Below the pieces are notes generated by a model. It did no database searches. It was not told the DNA's origin and saw only the letters and a list, made by a program, of their open reading frames with translations. DNA of 45,023 bases from a virus: IMG/VR virus record IMGVR_UViG_3300042876_000637, positions 1 through 45,023 of that record, one strand, 5' to 3'. Position 1 is the stretch's first letter. Each line of letters starts with the position of its first letter. Positions 1-6,420 of this stretch are shown piece after piece. Both the position numbers and the translations under genes were made by a program.

Positions 1-36
1 CTTACGTCTAATGCGTTCAAAATCTAATTCTCTTGA

Positions 37-65
37 AGTATACTCTCGCGGCTATTATTTGTCAA
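37..65 (-). promoter_or_regulatory. Leftward early promoter (sigma-70 type, near consensus)
   Basis: On the minus strand TTGACA (65-60), a 17-nt spacer and TATACT (42-37) form a near-perfect sigma-70 promoter. After closing the circle it reads into the gene starting at 44852 and the whole leftward early operon. The same boxes occur in the second copy at 44926-44921 and 44903-44898. Its position, divergent from an XRE repressor gene, is that of a lambda-type early promoter. Confidence 0.8.
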
Positions 66-77
66 TATCGAATAATA
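53..77. promoter_or_regulatory. Operator-like dyad over the early promoter -35 box
   Basis: TATTATTTG (53-61) and CGAATAATA (69-77) are inverted repeats with one mismatch in nine bases and a 7-nt centre. The left arm overlaps the -35 box of the leftward promoter (60-65). It lies 34 bases before the XRE gene. This is a natural binding site for the repressor encoded at 111-473; binding would occlude RNA polymerase. The protein assignment is inference. Confidence 0.55.
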
Positions 78-110
78 TATTTCGCCAATGAAGTAACTTT
101 GTGTGCGAAT

Positions 111-473
111 ATGTTTCTAGTGACAACTTTTTCGACTTGGCTTCAAAGTGAATTAGATTCCAGAGGTTGGTCGCAATCCGATTTGGCCAGGGCTTCTCAA
201 ACAAGCCCAGGAACAATCAGCAACCTCATTACCGGGTTGCGTCAACCTGGAGACGACCTTTGTCGAGCGATTGCATCGGCATTTAAGATGCCCCAGTGGA
301 GAGTTTTTTTATTTGCTGGGTTACTAACTGAACCCCCTGTTTCAAAAAACGAGTTAGATTCAACTACTGAGCATTTCATCAATCGTGTGATGGCCCTGCC
401 TCCCGAAAAGCGGGAGCGGGTGCTGGCGTTGAGCGAAAGCATCGCCGACGCTTTGGATCAGTCGAGCGGATAA
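111..473 (+). CDS. XRE-family (CI-like) transcriptional repressor
   Basis: This is a 120-residue protein with an XRE/Cro helix-turn-helix at about residues 21-45 (WSQSDLARASQ, then GTISNLITG). The C-terminal part (about 88-112) is helical and carries RVMALPPEKRERVL. It is divergent from the early leftward promoter and its operator-like dyad, so it is the best candidate for the lysogeny repressor. ATG at 111 is chosen; GTG at 120 is also in frame, and neither has a clear Shine-Dalgarno. It lacks a LexA/CI-type peptidase domain, so induction would not go through self-cleavage. The second XRE protein (30179-30532) has a similar helical tail. Confidence 0.85.
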   Translation: MFLVTTFSTWLQSELDSRGWSQSDLARASQTSPGTISNLITGLRQPGDDLCRAIASAFKMPQWRVFLFAGLLTEPPVSKNELDSTTEHFINRVMALPPEKRERVLALSESIADALDQSSG

Positions 474-637
474 TGGAATTGGCGCTGGTTGCCTTCGGCC
501 TAATCGTGCTGGTGGGGATTGGGCTTCGCGCAACCAGAGTTTCAAACCAAAAAGAAAAAGAGTTTGAAAAAAGAGTGATGGCCCTGCCACCCGCCAAGCG
601 CGAAAAATTCTTGAGAATGTTTGAGCATGACGACTGA
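473..637 (+). CDS. Small single-pass membrane protein sharing the repressor tail motif
   Basis: A 54-residue protein starts at the ATG overlapping the repressor stop (TAATG), so translation is probably coupled. Residues 3-18 form one hydrophobic membrane segment, followed by a basic stretch. The C-terminal half holds RVMALPPAKREKFL, which closely matches RVMALPPEKRERVL in the repressor next to it. The shared motif may be a protein-protein interface or a duplicated segment. Function is unknown; a membrane partner of the repressor is a speculation based on the motif and position. Confidence 0.7.
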   Translation: MELALVAFGLIVLVGIGLRATRVSNQKEKEFEKRVMALPPAKREKFLRMFEHDD

Positions 638-1019
638 CAGTGACCTCGAACGCACCCGGAAATTGGCAGAACGGCTGGAACGGCACTATCGCGGGTTTGA
701 CCGCCCATTGTTTGTGCTGACTCAGATGGAGCGGGAAGAAGCCCGCGAAAATCCGCCATTCACTTGGCGCGACCGGCTGCTGGCCCTCAACCCATTCTTT
801 GAAAAACTTGGAAACCGCTATGCGCGGTTGGCAATTATCAGTGTGGTGAGTTATGCCGAGGGAATGCTGCTCATGCGGATTGGGGTTGTTTCTGACAATT
901 TATTGGTGTGTTGGCTGTCACTTGCCCCACTGGCTGCGTCCATTGGCATAATGGCATTAGTGACACTCGCTATTTGGCTGGAATCGGCCTGGCGCGTGTG
1001 GGCCGCGCTGCGGGCGTGA
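627..1019 (+). CDS. Two-pass membrane protein, unknown function
   Basis: A 130-residue protein with ATG at 627 overlapping the end of the previous gene. The N-terminal 60 residues are charged and helical (DLERTRKLAERLERHYRG). Two hydrophobic segments follow at about residues 68-90 and 95-118. It is in the rightward lysogeny-side operon with the repressor. It matches no family I recognise. Superinfection exclusion or host-envelope modification would fit the location but cannot be read from the sequence. Confidence 0.7.
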   Translation: MTTDSDLERTRKLAERLERHYRGFDRPLFVLTQMEREEARENPPFTWRDRLLALNPFFEKLGNRYARLAIISVVSYAEGMLLMRIGVVSDNLLVCWLSLAPLAASIGIMALVTLAIWLESAWRVWAALRA

Positions 1020-1047
1020 ATTTTTTATAAGGAAATTCGGAGGGATT

Positions 1048-1665
1048 ATGAAGGCAGCATATTGGGTGGCGGCGGTCTTGGCACTGGTGGGGGTGGCGGC
1101 CTGTGGCCCTTCCCCAGCGGCGGTGCAGCAAACGGTGGAAGCGGGGGTGGCGCAGACACAGGCGGCAGCATCAACCCCAACTCAAGTAGCCACCAATACA
1201 CCCGAGCCAACTGCCACGCTTTTCCCAATTGAATCGTTGCGGCCCGACATTGAGCCTTCACTTTTTCAGGAAGGCGATTTGTCGAATAACTGGCGAAGTG
1301 GCCGATTTACAACGGCATTTCCTAAAGATAGCAATTACGAATCTTTGCCCACGCCCGATTTAGTAGTTTTTCAACCGGTAACGAACATTGGATATAGCAA
1401 ACAGGGGCATGTGTTTGTCGCTGTTTATAGAGATAATTCAGCATTAACAAGTGCTTATCAATCGCTGTTTAGCGGAACGTCAATTGATGGCTTTGCCGAC
1501 AGTGCGAAAAAATTGAGCGAAAAAGAAATAGGAGGATGGCACGATGTTGCATTTGTTCGATGTAATTCGCTTGTGAGTGTAAAAATTTACGGCATGTCAG
1601 AAGACGAAATTATTGACATAGCCAAGCGCATCGATGGCCGATTGATAAAAGTGTTGTGCAAATAG
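1048..1665 (+). CDS. Secreted lipoprotein of Chloroflexota style
   Basis: A 205-residue protein with a strong ribosome binding site (GGAGG before ATG 1048). The N-terminus is a lipoprotein signal peptide with lipobox VAAC, so Cys19 should be lipidated. A low-complexity Gln/Ala/Thr/Pro linker follows (STPTQVATNTPEPTATL), the type of stalk seen in Anaerolineae surface proteins. The rest (about 70-205) is a mixed alpha/beta domain I do not recognise. Being in the repressor operon, it may be expressed in the lysogen and alter the host surface. Confidence 0.8.
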   Translation: MKAAYWVAAVLALVGVAACGPSPAAVQQTVEAGVAQTQAAASTPTQVATNTPEPTATLFPIESLRPDIEPSLFQEGDLSNNWRSGRFTTAFPKDSNYESLPTPDLVVFQPVTNIGYSKQGHVFVAVYRDNSALTSAYQSLFSGTSIDGFADSAKKLSEKEIGGWHDVAFVRCNSLVSVKIYGMSEDEIIDIAKRIDGRLIKVLCK

Positions 1666-1687
1666 CCGATTTATAAGGGACAGGGCC

Positions 1688-2197
1688 ATGCCAAGACGAA
1701 TAAAAATCACAAAGCGAAGTTCTCCGCTTTTGCTGATTGCCATGTTTGTTATCTGCGCCTTAGCATTTTGCAACCCGTTTTTGTTGTTAACCAACAATCG
1801 CGCCGGGCCCACTGCCACACATTACTCAGCGGGTTCGACGGCAAACAAGCCCTATTCAACCTGGACGGAAAGACCAACTTACGTAACGCAAACACCGACC
1901 ATTACGCGGTCCCCAACCGTCACGCGCACTCGCACGCCAAAAGCAACAATCACCGTGCGCCCGCCAACGGCCACGCGCATTGTCATCACGCCAGTAATAT
2001 CTGTTCCGACACAGCGGCCTACAGTCGCCCCAACGCGCCGCCCGGCGGCCACTGCCACAATCCCCGTCTCCCGCTACCGCACCGGCGCGACATGCAAGGA
2101 TGGCACATCTAGTTCGGCCACCGGTAAGGGTGCGTGCTCGCGGCATGGTGGGGTGTCGTGTTGGCGCTACAGTGACGGCACTTGCACATCTCCGTAG
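1688..2197 (+). CDS. Membrane-anchored or secreted protein with Thr/Pro stalk and DUF3761-like C-terminus
   Basis: This 169-residue protein has a hydrophobic N-terminal segment (about 12-34) ending in Cys, so it is a signal anchor or possible lipoprotein signal. About 90 residues of Thr/Pro/Arg repeats follow (TPTITRSPTVTRTRTP). The C-terminal 40 residues (CKDGTSSSATGKGACSRHGG) match the DUF3761 pattern of small secreted Cys/Gly/His domains. It is the last gene before the terminator at 2217. Like the previous gene it probably acts outside the cell and may be a lysogenic conversion gene. Confidence 0.75.
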   Translation: MPRRIKITKRSSPLLLIAMFVICALAFCNPFLLLTNNRAGPTATHYSAGSTANKPYSTWTERPTYVTQTPTITRSPTVTRTRTPKATITVRPPTATRIVITPVISVPTQRPTVAPTRRPAATATIPVSRYRTGATCKDGTSSSATGKGACSRHGGVSCWRYSDGTCTSP

Positions 2198-2216
2198 CGC
2201 GCCAAGGGATTAAACG

Positions 2217-2251
2217 CAAAACGGCATCCCACGTTAGGGGAGGCCGTTTTG
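2217..2251. terminator. Intrinsic terminator between convergent operons
   Basis: CAAAACGGC (2217-2225) pairs with GCCGTTTTG (2243-2251), and CCC/GGG in the loop extends the structure. A-rich and T-rich flanks on both sides suggest action in both directions. It closes the rightward genes 111-2197 and may also stop readthrough from the leftward operon ending at 2314. Confidence 0.7.
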
Positions 2252-2289
2252 TATTGCGGGGGAGTGCCGCCAAGCACACCGATAGCAGA

Positions 2290-2331
2290 AGTGTAGCAGA
2301 AAACTAAAAAAAGTCAATTTCCTGTTACACT
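2290..2331. repeat. Imperfect inverted repeat at the end of the leftward operon
   Basis: AGTGTAGCAG (2290-2299) and CTGTTACACT (2322-2331) pair with one mismatch around a 22-base A/T-rich loop. The right arm contains the stop codon of the gene ending at 2314. It could be part of a termination region; there is no T-run directly after the stem. Confidence 0.35.
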
Positions 2332-2685
2332 CCCCCACTCGCGGATAAAACCCCTTCTGCCGCTCAGAAAACGTTCCAAGAGAACGTTTTGGAACGTTCC
2401 GGGCCATTTAGAACGTTTCCCGGAACGTTTCGGAAGGGGTGGGGTGGGGCGTGGCGACAAATTCCACCAGCGCCGATAGCCATTCCTGAGCCGCCCACTC
2501 CATTGTGCGGTCGGCATGGCGGCGCAGGCGTCGGTCATTCGGCACAGCACCCGCCGCACTTCGCCCGTCACCAGGGGCACATCGTAAAACCCGCTCCCCA
2601 GGCACGCTGGGCAAGTGGGCGGCGGGGCGGCCTGCCGCTGGGCGTTTTCCCGGCGGCGCAGTTCGCCATTGCTGATGGCGGTCAC
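2314..2685 (-). CDS. Small protein with CPACxGSG zinc-binding motif
   Basis: A 123-residue protein starting at GTG 2685, which overlaps the stop of the upstream gene (GTGTGA). It contains CPACLGSGFY, the zinc-binding knuckle also seen in DnaJ-type zinc domains, with two further Cys residues about 20 and 26 residues later. It is the last gene of the three-gene leftward operon. The C-terminal 50 residues are basic. A role with the two membrane-anchored DNA-binding proteins upstream is suggested only by the operon. Confidence 0.65.
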   Translation of the reverse strand: MTAISNGELRRRENAQRQAAPPPTCPACLGSGFYDVPLVTGEVRRVLCRMTDACAAMPTAQWSGRLRNGYRRWWNLSPRPTPPLPKRSGKRSKWPGTFQNVLLERFLSGRRGFIREWGSVTGN

Positions 2686-3803
2686 ACCACCACCTCCGAC
2701 GGCACGGGCACCACAAGCGCCCCACTCTGCAATTTATCCAACAGATTGTTTAAATCGAGCGCGCGGCGGGCCACGAGGCGCGTGCCATACTGCCCAGCGC
2801 CGGGGCGGCCCGTGCTGGTCTCTACCACGCCCATTTCTTTGAGCGTCTTGACGCGCGCCGTCCAGTCGGCCCCGCCGCGCCCCATGTCGCTATCGGTTGG
2901 GATGTAATTGGACTTGCCGCCAAACTTGGCCGACCCAATGGCGTCCTCGACAAACGCAATCATCTGTTTCTGGGCATTCGTCATATAGGGGGCGTCGTCT
3001 GGCTCGTAGCCGGGAACGGGCGGCGCGGATGAAATCCGCTCGCACGGCGGCTCGCTCGATGGGTCACTTGTGGGCGGCGCGGGCAACGGGATGTTCTGGG
3101 TCACGTAGCCGTCGAGCACAATCACGATGCGCCCAGGGCGTCCTGGGGCGGGGGGCAGCTGGTGAATGATGGTGGCCTGCCGTTTGGCTTCCGTTTTGAT
3201 TTTCTCGGCCTGGGCCTCGGAGATGGCACGCGCGCCAGCGGCGGCCTGCTCCCGCTCAATTCCTCGGCTGATGATCCACCGCTGGCCCCCAATCGCCAGC
3301 ACCACCACCACAAACACAAACAGGGCCACGCTCACCAGCAGCAAAATCAGGCCGTTGCGGCTCTCTTCCGCCTGGCGCAACACCTGCGCTTGGTAGGTGG
3401 CGGTGGCAATGGGCGCGGCGGCGCTGGCGGTGGCCGTGGCAATTCCTGCCTGTTGGGTGCCGGTGGCCTGCTGTCCGGCCACGAATTGCATGGTGGCGGT
3501 CAGCGCCGTTTGGGTTTGTGCGGCGCTCACGCCTGACCATAGGGCGGTGGCTCCGGCGCTGGTGGCGGTGGCCTCAGCGGCGCGCGTCACCTGCACTACC
3601 GCTTCAGCGGTTTGGGTAGCCCCAGCGGCGTAGCGCGCGGCGGCATCGGCCACGATGGCGGTGGCGGCGTAGTCGGGCGCGGCGGTGGCAGGGGCGTCGA
3701 GCCGTGGCGCATTGGCGGGGGCCAGCGGCGTGGATGTTTCCAGCGGCGCGCAGGCGGCCAGGGCCAGAGCCAGCGATATGAGCATCCGATTAGGATTCTT
3801 CAT
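2682..3803 (-). CDS. Lipoprotein with internal membrane segment and cytoplasmic winged-helix-like domain
   Basis: A 373-residue protein, start ATG 3803. The signal peptide ends in lipobox LAAC (Cys about 17). About 120 residues of Ala/Thr/Gln-rich stalk follow (GATQTAEAVVQVTRAAEATA), typical of Chloroflexota. A transmembrane helix is at about 165-187 (ILLLVSVALFVFVVVVLAI), then a coiled-coil-like EREQAAAGARA region. The C-terminal part from about residue 280 (MTNAQKQMIAFVEDAI to RRALDLNNLLDKL) has the helix-helix-wing look of a winged-helix domain. Predicted topology puts the stalk outside and the winged helix inside. It overlaps the upstream gene by 14 bases. Confidence 0.75.
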   Translation of the reverse strand: MKNPNRMLISLALALAACAPLETSTPLAPANAPRLDAPATAAPDYAATAIVADAAARYAAGATQTAEAVVQVTRAAEATATSAGATALWSGVSAAQTQTALTATMQFVAGQQATGTQQAGIATATASAAAPIATATYQAQVLRQAEESRNGLILLLVSVALFVFVVVVLAIGGQRWIISRGIEREQAAAGARAISEAQAEKIKTEAKRQATIIHQLPPAPGRPGRIVIVLDGYVTQNIPLPAPPTSDPSSEPPCERISSAPPVPGYEPDDAPYMTNAQKQMIAFVEDAIGSAKFGGKSNYIPTDSDMGRGGADWTARVKTLKEMGVVETSTGRPGAGQYGTRLVARRALDLNNLLDKLQSGALVVPVPSEVVV

Positions 3804-4536
3804 GGTGGAATCCATTCTCGCGCAGCTTGCGCGCCCACTCACGCCCGCTCCGGTCGCTAACCCCAGCGGCGGCGGCGATTTCTATCGGCGACATTCCGGC
3901 AAGTTCGAGTTTATGCTCCGGCGTGAGGTCACGCCAGTCGGAAGGAAAGCGCGGAGCGTTCCGGCGACTTTCCGGCGACTTTTCGGCGGGCGCGGCAGGC
4001 TCCGGCGTGTTTCCGGCGTCTGGCCGTCCGCCAGCGCGTTTCTCCGCCTTCGATTCGGCGATTTCCTCTAGTCGCCGTGCGTGCTGGCTGCGGAGGGCGA
4101 TGATGAGCGCGGCGTCTACTGAAAGCAGCGAGAGCAGCGCCTTCGCCGTGATGCGGGCGGTGATGTCTCCACCCGTTGCTTCGAGCACAGCATTCACCAG
4201 CAGCACAATGACGATGTAAAACAGCCCGGCGGCGGCGGCCACGATGAATGGGGCTGCGTCGTCGCTTTTGCGTTTTTCGCTATTCCATGTCCAGAACTCG
4301 GTCGCGGTATGCACGGCACTGAGGCCCACCAACTCCACCGCGAGGGCGGTGACGACGACAAACCCGACATCAATGGCCTCGGTGCCCTGGGCCAGGTAGC
4401 GCCAGGCATTGTGCGCTACAAGATAAGCCGGGATGGCGGGGGCCAACCACGGCGAAAAAGCCACGATGAATTCAATGATGGCGCGTTCGACATGACGCAG
4501 TCGGGCGGATAGATTGTGGGCAGAAGGGGATGTCAC
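3790..4536 (-). CDS. Multi-pass membrane protein with C-terminal helix-turn-helix
   Basis: A 248-residue protein with GTG start at 4536 after GGAGG. Hydrophobic segments at about 22-42, 58-78, 95-115 and 125-145 suggest four membrane passes. A charged linker rich in Ala, Pro, Glu and Arg follows. The C-terminal 50 residues (LTPEHKLELAGMSPIEIAAA, then GVSDRSGREWARKLR) form a clear helix-turn-helix of the resolvase/IS-Hin type. This makes it a membrane-anchored DNA-binding protein. The N-terminal half resembles DUF2637/SpdB-like membrane proteins only loosely. First gene of the leftward operon. Confidence 0.75.
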   Translation of the reverse strand: MTSPSAHNLSARLRHVERAIIEFIVAFSPWLAPAIPAYLVAHNAWRYLAQGTEAIDVGFVVVTALAVELVGLSAVHTATEFWTWNSEKRKSDDAAPFIVAAAAGLFYIVIVLLVNAVLEATGGDITARITAKALLSLLSVDAALIIALRSQHARRLEEIAESKAEKRAGGRPDAGNTPEPAAPAEKSPESRRNAPRFPSDWRDLTPEHKLELAGMSPIEIAAAAGVSDRSGREWARKLRENGFHHEES

Positions 4537-4579
4537 GGCGGCCTCCGGGGCGGGCGTGGAAGTTCGAGGGGATGGTTGG

Positions 4580-4588
4580 ATTGTAGCA
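4580..4588 (-). promoter_or_regulatory. Extended -10 promoter for the 4536-2314 operon
   Basis: On the minus strand TGC followed by TACAAT (4588-4580) is an extended -10 element. Transcription would start near 4573, giving a leader of about 37 bases with GGAGG before the GTG start at 4536. No good -35 box is visible, as is usual for extended -10 promoters. Confidence 0.5.
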
Positions 4589-4624
4589 TGATTTTTATCT
4601 GCCAGTATCTTTTTTTTAGTTTTG

Positions 4625-4633
4625 TGCTATATT
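4625..4633 (+). promoter_or_regulatory. Extended -10 promoter for the rightward late region
   Basis: TGC followed by TATATT (4625-4633) is an extended -10 element facing right, back-to-back with the leftward one at 4580-4588. The start site would fall near 4640, at or just before ATG 4641, so the first transcript may be leaderless. An upstream T-run (4609-4618) makes the region A/T-rich. The next rightward genes lie beyond a strong terminator at 4847-4880. Confidence 0.5.
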
Positions 4634-4640
4634 CTGCTGT

Positions 4641-4808
4641 ATGCCAACTTTGCCAACTTTGCCAACTTCTCAAACTTTGCAAACTTCGCAAACTTCACAC
4701 CCCGGTCAATCTGACCGTGACCGCCGTTTTTGGCTGATTTTGCGACGCGCATTAATTATGATGGCGAAGGCAATCGAAGACCGCTATGGGCGGGAAGACC
4801 CAACATAG
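4641..4808 (+). CDS. Small basic protein with a PT/QT repeat
   Basis: A 55-residue protein beginning at ATG 4641. Residues 2-19 are six tripeptide units of the type PTL/QTS, encoded by six 9-bp repeats. The C-terminal part is amphipathic and basic (RRFWLILRRALIMMAKAIED). Short proteins with LRRALxxxxxAIE segments are common in tailed phages. Function is unknown. It stands alone between the divergent promoters and a strong terminator, a position where a phage antitermination or leader gene could sit; that is speculation. Confidence 0.6.
   Translation: MPTLPTLPTSQTLQTSQTSHPGQSDRDRRFWLILRRALIMMAKAIEDRYGREDPT
4642..4695 (+). repeat. Six tandem 9-bp repeats (TGCCAACTT type)
   Basis: The units are TGCCAACTT three times, then CTCAAACTT, TGCAAACTT and CGCAAACTT. 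They are in frame with the 55-residue protein and encode its Pro/Gln-Thr repeat. Iterated 9-bp units beside two divergent promoters could also be protein-binding iterons. Confidence 0.85.
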
Positions 4809-4846
4809 TTGCATGTGCGGCCCCGCCCTAGCCCGCCTTTGCCCAC

Positions 4847-4880
4847 AAAGCCCGGCTCTCAAATGAGAGCCGGGCTTTTT
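4847..4880 (+). terminator. Strong intrinsic terminator ahead of the late genes
   Basis: AAAGCCCGGCTCTC (4847-4860), loop AAAT and GAGAGCCGGGCTTT (4865-4878) form a 14-bp perfect stem followed by T residues. It lies between the small gene 4641-4808 and the late operon starting at 4899. I see no separate promoter after it, so late transcription may depend on readthrough or antitermination. Confidence 0.85.
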
Positions 4881-4898
4881 AATTATTAGGAGACCATC

Positions 4899-5135
4899 AT
4901 GCCCGAAGACCCCACGCTTCAACCAGAACCCGCCAAACTGGTGTTGGTGACCAGAGACGAAAATCCGTTTAAGGGTTTGCTCCGCAGCCGTAAATTTTGG
5001 ATCGCCGTGCTGGCGCTGGGCAACACCATCGTCAGCACATATTTCCAAGTTCCTCAAAACGTGACTATCTCGGTGAATGCGGTGCTGCTGGTGGTCATTG
5101 GCAGCATCGCCTATGAGGACGCGGCGGCGGCCTAA
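4899..5135 (+). CDS. Two-pass membrane protein, holin-like
   Basis: A 78-residue protein with AGGAG before ATG 4899. A polar N-terminus is followed by two hydrophobic segments (about 32-50 and 56-72) and a short acidic tail. Size, two membrane passes and position at the head of the late operon fit a small holin. I found no endolysin next to it, so the assignment stays tentative. Confidence 0.6.
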   Translation: MPEDPTLQPEPAKLVLVTRDENPFKGLLRSRKFWIAVLALGNTIVSTYFQVPQNVTISVNAVLLVVIGSIAYEDAAAA

Positions 5136-5527
5136 TGACCCCAGAGCAATTGGCGCTGATTTTCGGCGCGGTCGGCGGCTTGAGCGGTATAAGCGCGCTG
5201 ATTGGCGTGGCCGTCAATGCCGTCATCCAGAATCGTGCCAGCAAGAGCGCGGCCAAGAAGGATGATTTTGACGTGCTGCGCCAATCCAATGAGACGCTGG
5301 CGAAACGGCTCGAGGAACAGAACGCCGAATATCAGGCGCAGTATGAGCAGTGGCGGGCTGACCGCGAGCAATGGGCGGCAGAGCGTGCCGCGTGGTCAGC
5401 TGACCGCGAGCAATGGCGCAATGAGCGTGAGACGTGGGTGCGCGAGCGCGCCTCACTCAATGAGCAGATTGGTCAGTTGCGCGCTGACGTGGGCCGCCTG
5501 AAACGCACCGGCCCGCTGGGAGGATAG
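5135..5527 (+). CDS. Membrane-anchored coiled-coil protein
   Basis: A 130-residue protein overlapping the previous stop (TAATG). Residues 8-30 form a Gly/Ala-rich membrane helix. The remainder is a continuous charged coiled coil with a near-repeat (QWRADREQWAAERAAW, then SADREQWRNERETW). The arrangement of one N-terminal anchor plus a long coil is also seen in spanin-like and tail-associated proteins, but nothing specific identifies it. Confidence 0.65.
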   Translation: MTPEQLALIFGAVGGLSGISALIGVAVNAVIQNRASKSAAKKDDFDVLRQSNETLAKRLEEQNAEYQAQYEQWRADREQWAAERAAWSADREQWRNERETWVRERASLNEQIGQLRADVGRLKRTGPLGG

Positions 5528-5529
5528 TC

Positions 5530-5832
5530 GTGTCGAAAATGGCCCGGGCGATTTTTCTGTTTCTCTTCGGCTTCGTTTTGCACCAGGCCGCTCCGGTGCT
5601 GGATGTCCTGCCCGCTGGGTGGGGCAACCTCATGCGAAGTGCCATTGGCGTATTGGCGGGCTGGCCCTCGGTGCTGGCCTGGGGGGATGAATTCCAGGAC
5701 GTGCCGGATAGACGCACGCGGTTGACGCTGCGCTTCTGGGCGGGCTTTGTGCCGTTGGGGTTGGGAGTGGTGATGGCATATGTCGTCCAGCACTTTTTTA
5801 CGGTGTGGGGGCAGGAGGGCAAACAGCGATGA
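5530..5832 (+). CDS. Small membrane protein
   Basis: A 100-residue protein from GTG 5530 preceded by GGGAGGA. Three hydrophobic stretches are visible (about 6-24, 36-50 and 68-90), separated by an acidic/basic loop (DEFQDVPDRRTR). It is in a run of small membrane proteins (4899, 5135, 5530) that may be a lysis or membrane module. Confidence 0.6.
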   Translation: MSKMARAIFLFLFGFVLHQAAPVLDVLPAGWGNLMRSAIGVLAGWPSVLAWGDEFQDVPDRRTRLTLRFWAGFVPLGLGVVMAYVVQHFFTVWGQEGKQR

Positions 5833-6134
5833 GCATATTTAAATCAGACGACACGCGCGGCGGGGTGTTCGCCAGCGCCGCGCATGATGACGAAGTGCTT
5901 GGCCTTGAAAGCCATATGATTGGCGGCCCAAATGACCATGCCCAGGCCATGCTAAACGCCATTCGCGCGGCGCTGCCAGCCGATTGCGCCCCTGATCTGC
6001 CTTTGCCGGAGCGGGTGCAGGCGCTGGTGGCAGAGTTGGAGCAGTTGAAAACGGGCTTATGCCAGCACACTAATGAGTTGAATTCAATGCGTAATACCAT
6101 CAAGGCGCTGGGAGGTGGCGGCTATGACCATTAA
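5829..6134 (+). CDS. Small acidic protein with helical C-terminus
   Basis: A 101-residue protein, ATG 5829 overlapping the stop of the upstream gene (ATGA). The second half is a predicted helix with heptad character (RVQALVAELEQLK). No family recognised. It is preserved in the tightly packed late operon. Confidence 0.55.
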   Translation: MSIFKSDDTRGGVFASAAHDDEVLGLESHMIGGPNDHAQAMLNAIRAALPADCAPDLPLPERVQALVAELEQLKTGLCQHTNELNSMRNTIKALGGGGYDH

Positions 6135-6420
6135 CTGCACCTGCTGGCACGGCGACCTGGCCAAAGCCCCGCCGTGCCAGTGCCATCCGGATTCAACACC
6201 CGTCCCGCAACTGCCGTTCATGCTCAACCGCGAGCAGGCCGTCAAACTGGTGCGCGCCGCCCGTCCCCTCGCCGCGCTGGGCCAATTGCTGGCCCGCGAG
6301 TGTGTTGACCGCAATCAGGTAATTGTGCGGGTTTTTGACCCCGAAGCCAACGCCCATGTTGGGCTAACGATGGGCGCGTTTATCGAATTATCAGCGGCCA
6401 TGCCGGAGATTGACATCTAA
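6124..6420 (+). CDS. Cys-rich small protein, unknown function
   Basis: A 98-residue protein from ATG 6124, overlapping the previous gene by 11 bases. Four Cys and a His cluster in the first 23 residues (CTCWHG, PCQC), a possible metal site. The rest is an alpha/beta stretch ending 1 base into the next start (TAATG). No family recognised. Confidence 0.55.
   Translation: MTINCTCWHGDLAKAPPCQCHPDSTPVPQLPFMLNREQAVKLVRAARPLAALGQLLARECVDRNQVIVRVFDPEANAHVGLTMGAFIELSAAMPEIDI

Larger units (their letters stand above)
1..162. repeat. Terminal direct repeat (copy 1 of the contig overlap)
   Basis: Bases 1-162 match 44862-45023 at 160 of 162 positions. The differences are G35 against C44896 and G93 against T44954. 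The simplest reading is a circular or circularly permuted molecule of about 44,861 bp whose linear record overlaps itself. The two mismatches argue against a plain exact k-mer overlap and may reflect strain variation or consensus error. A true short terminal repeat of the virion DNA is less likely but not excluded. The repeat holds the early promoter, the operator dyad and the first codons of the repressor gene. Confidence 0.9.
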
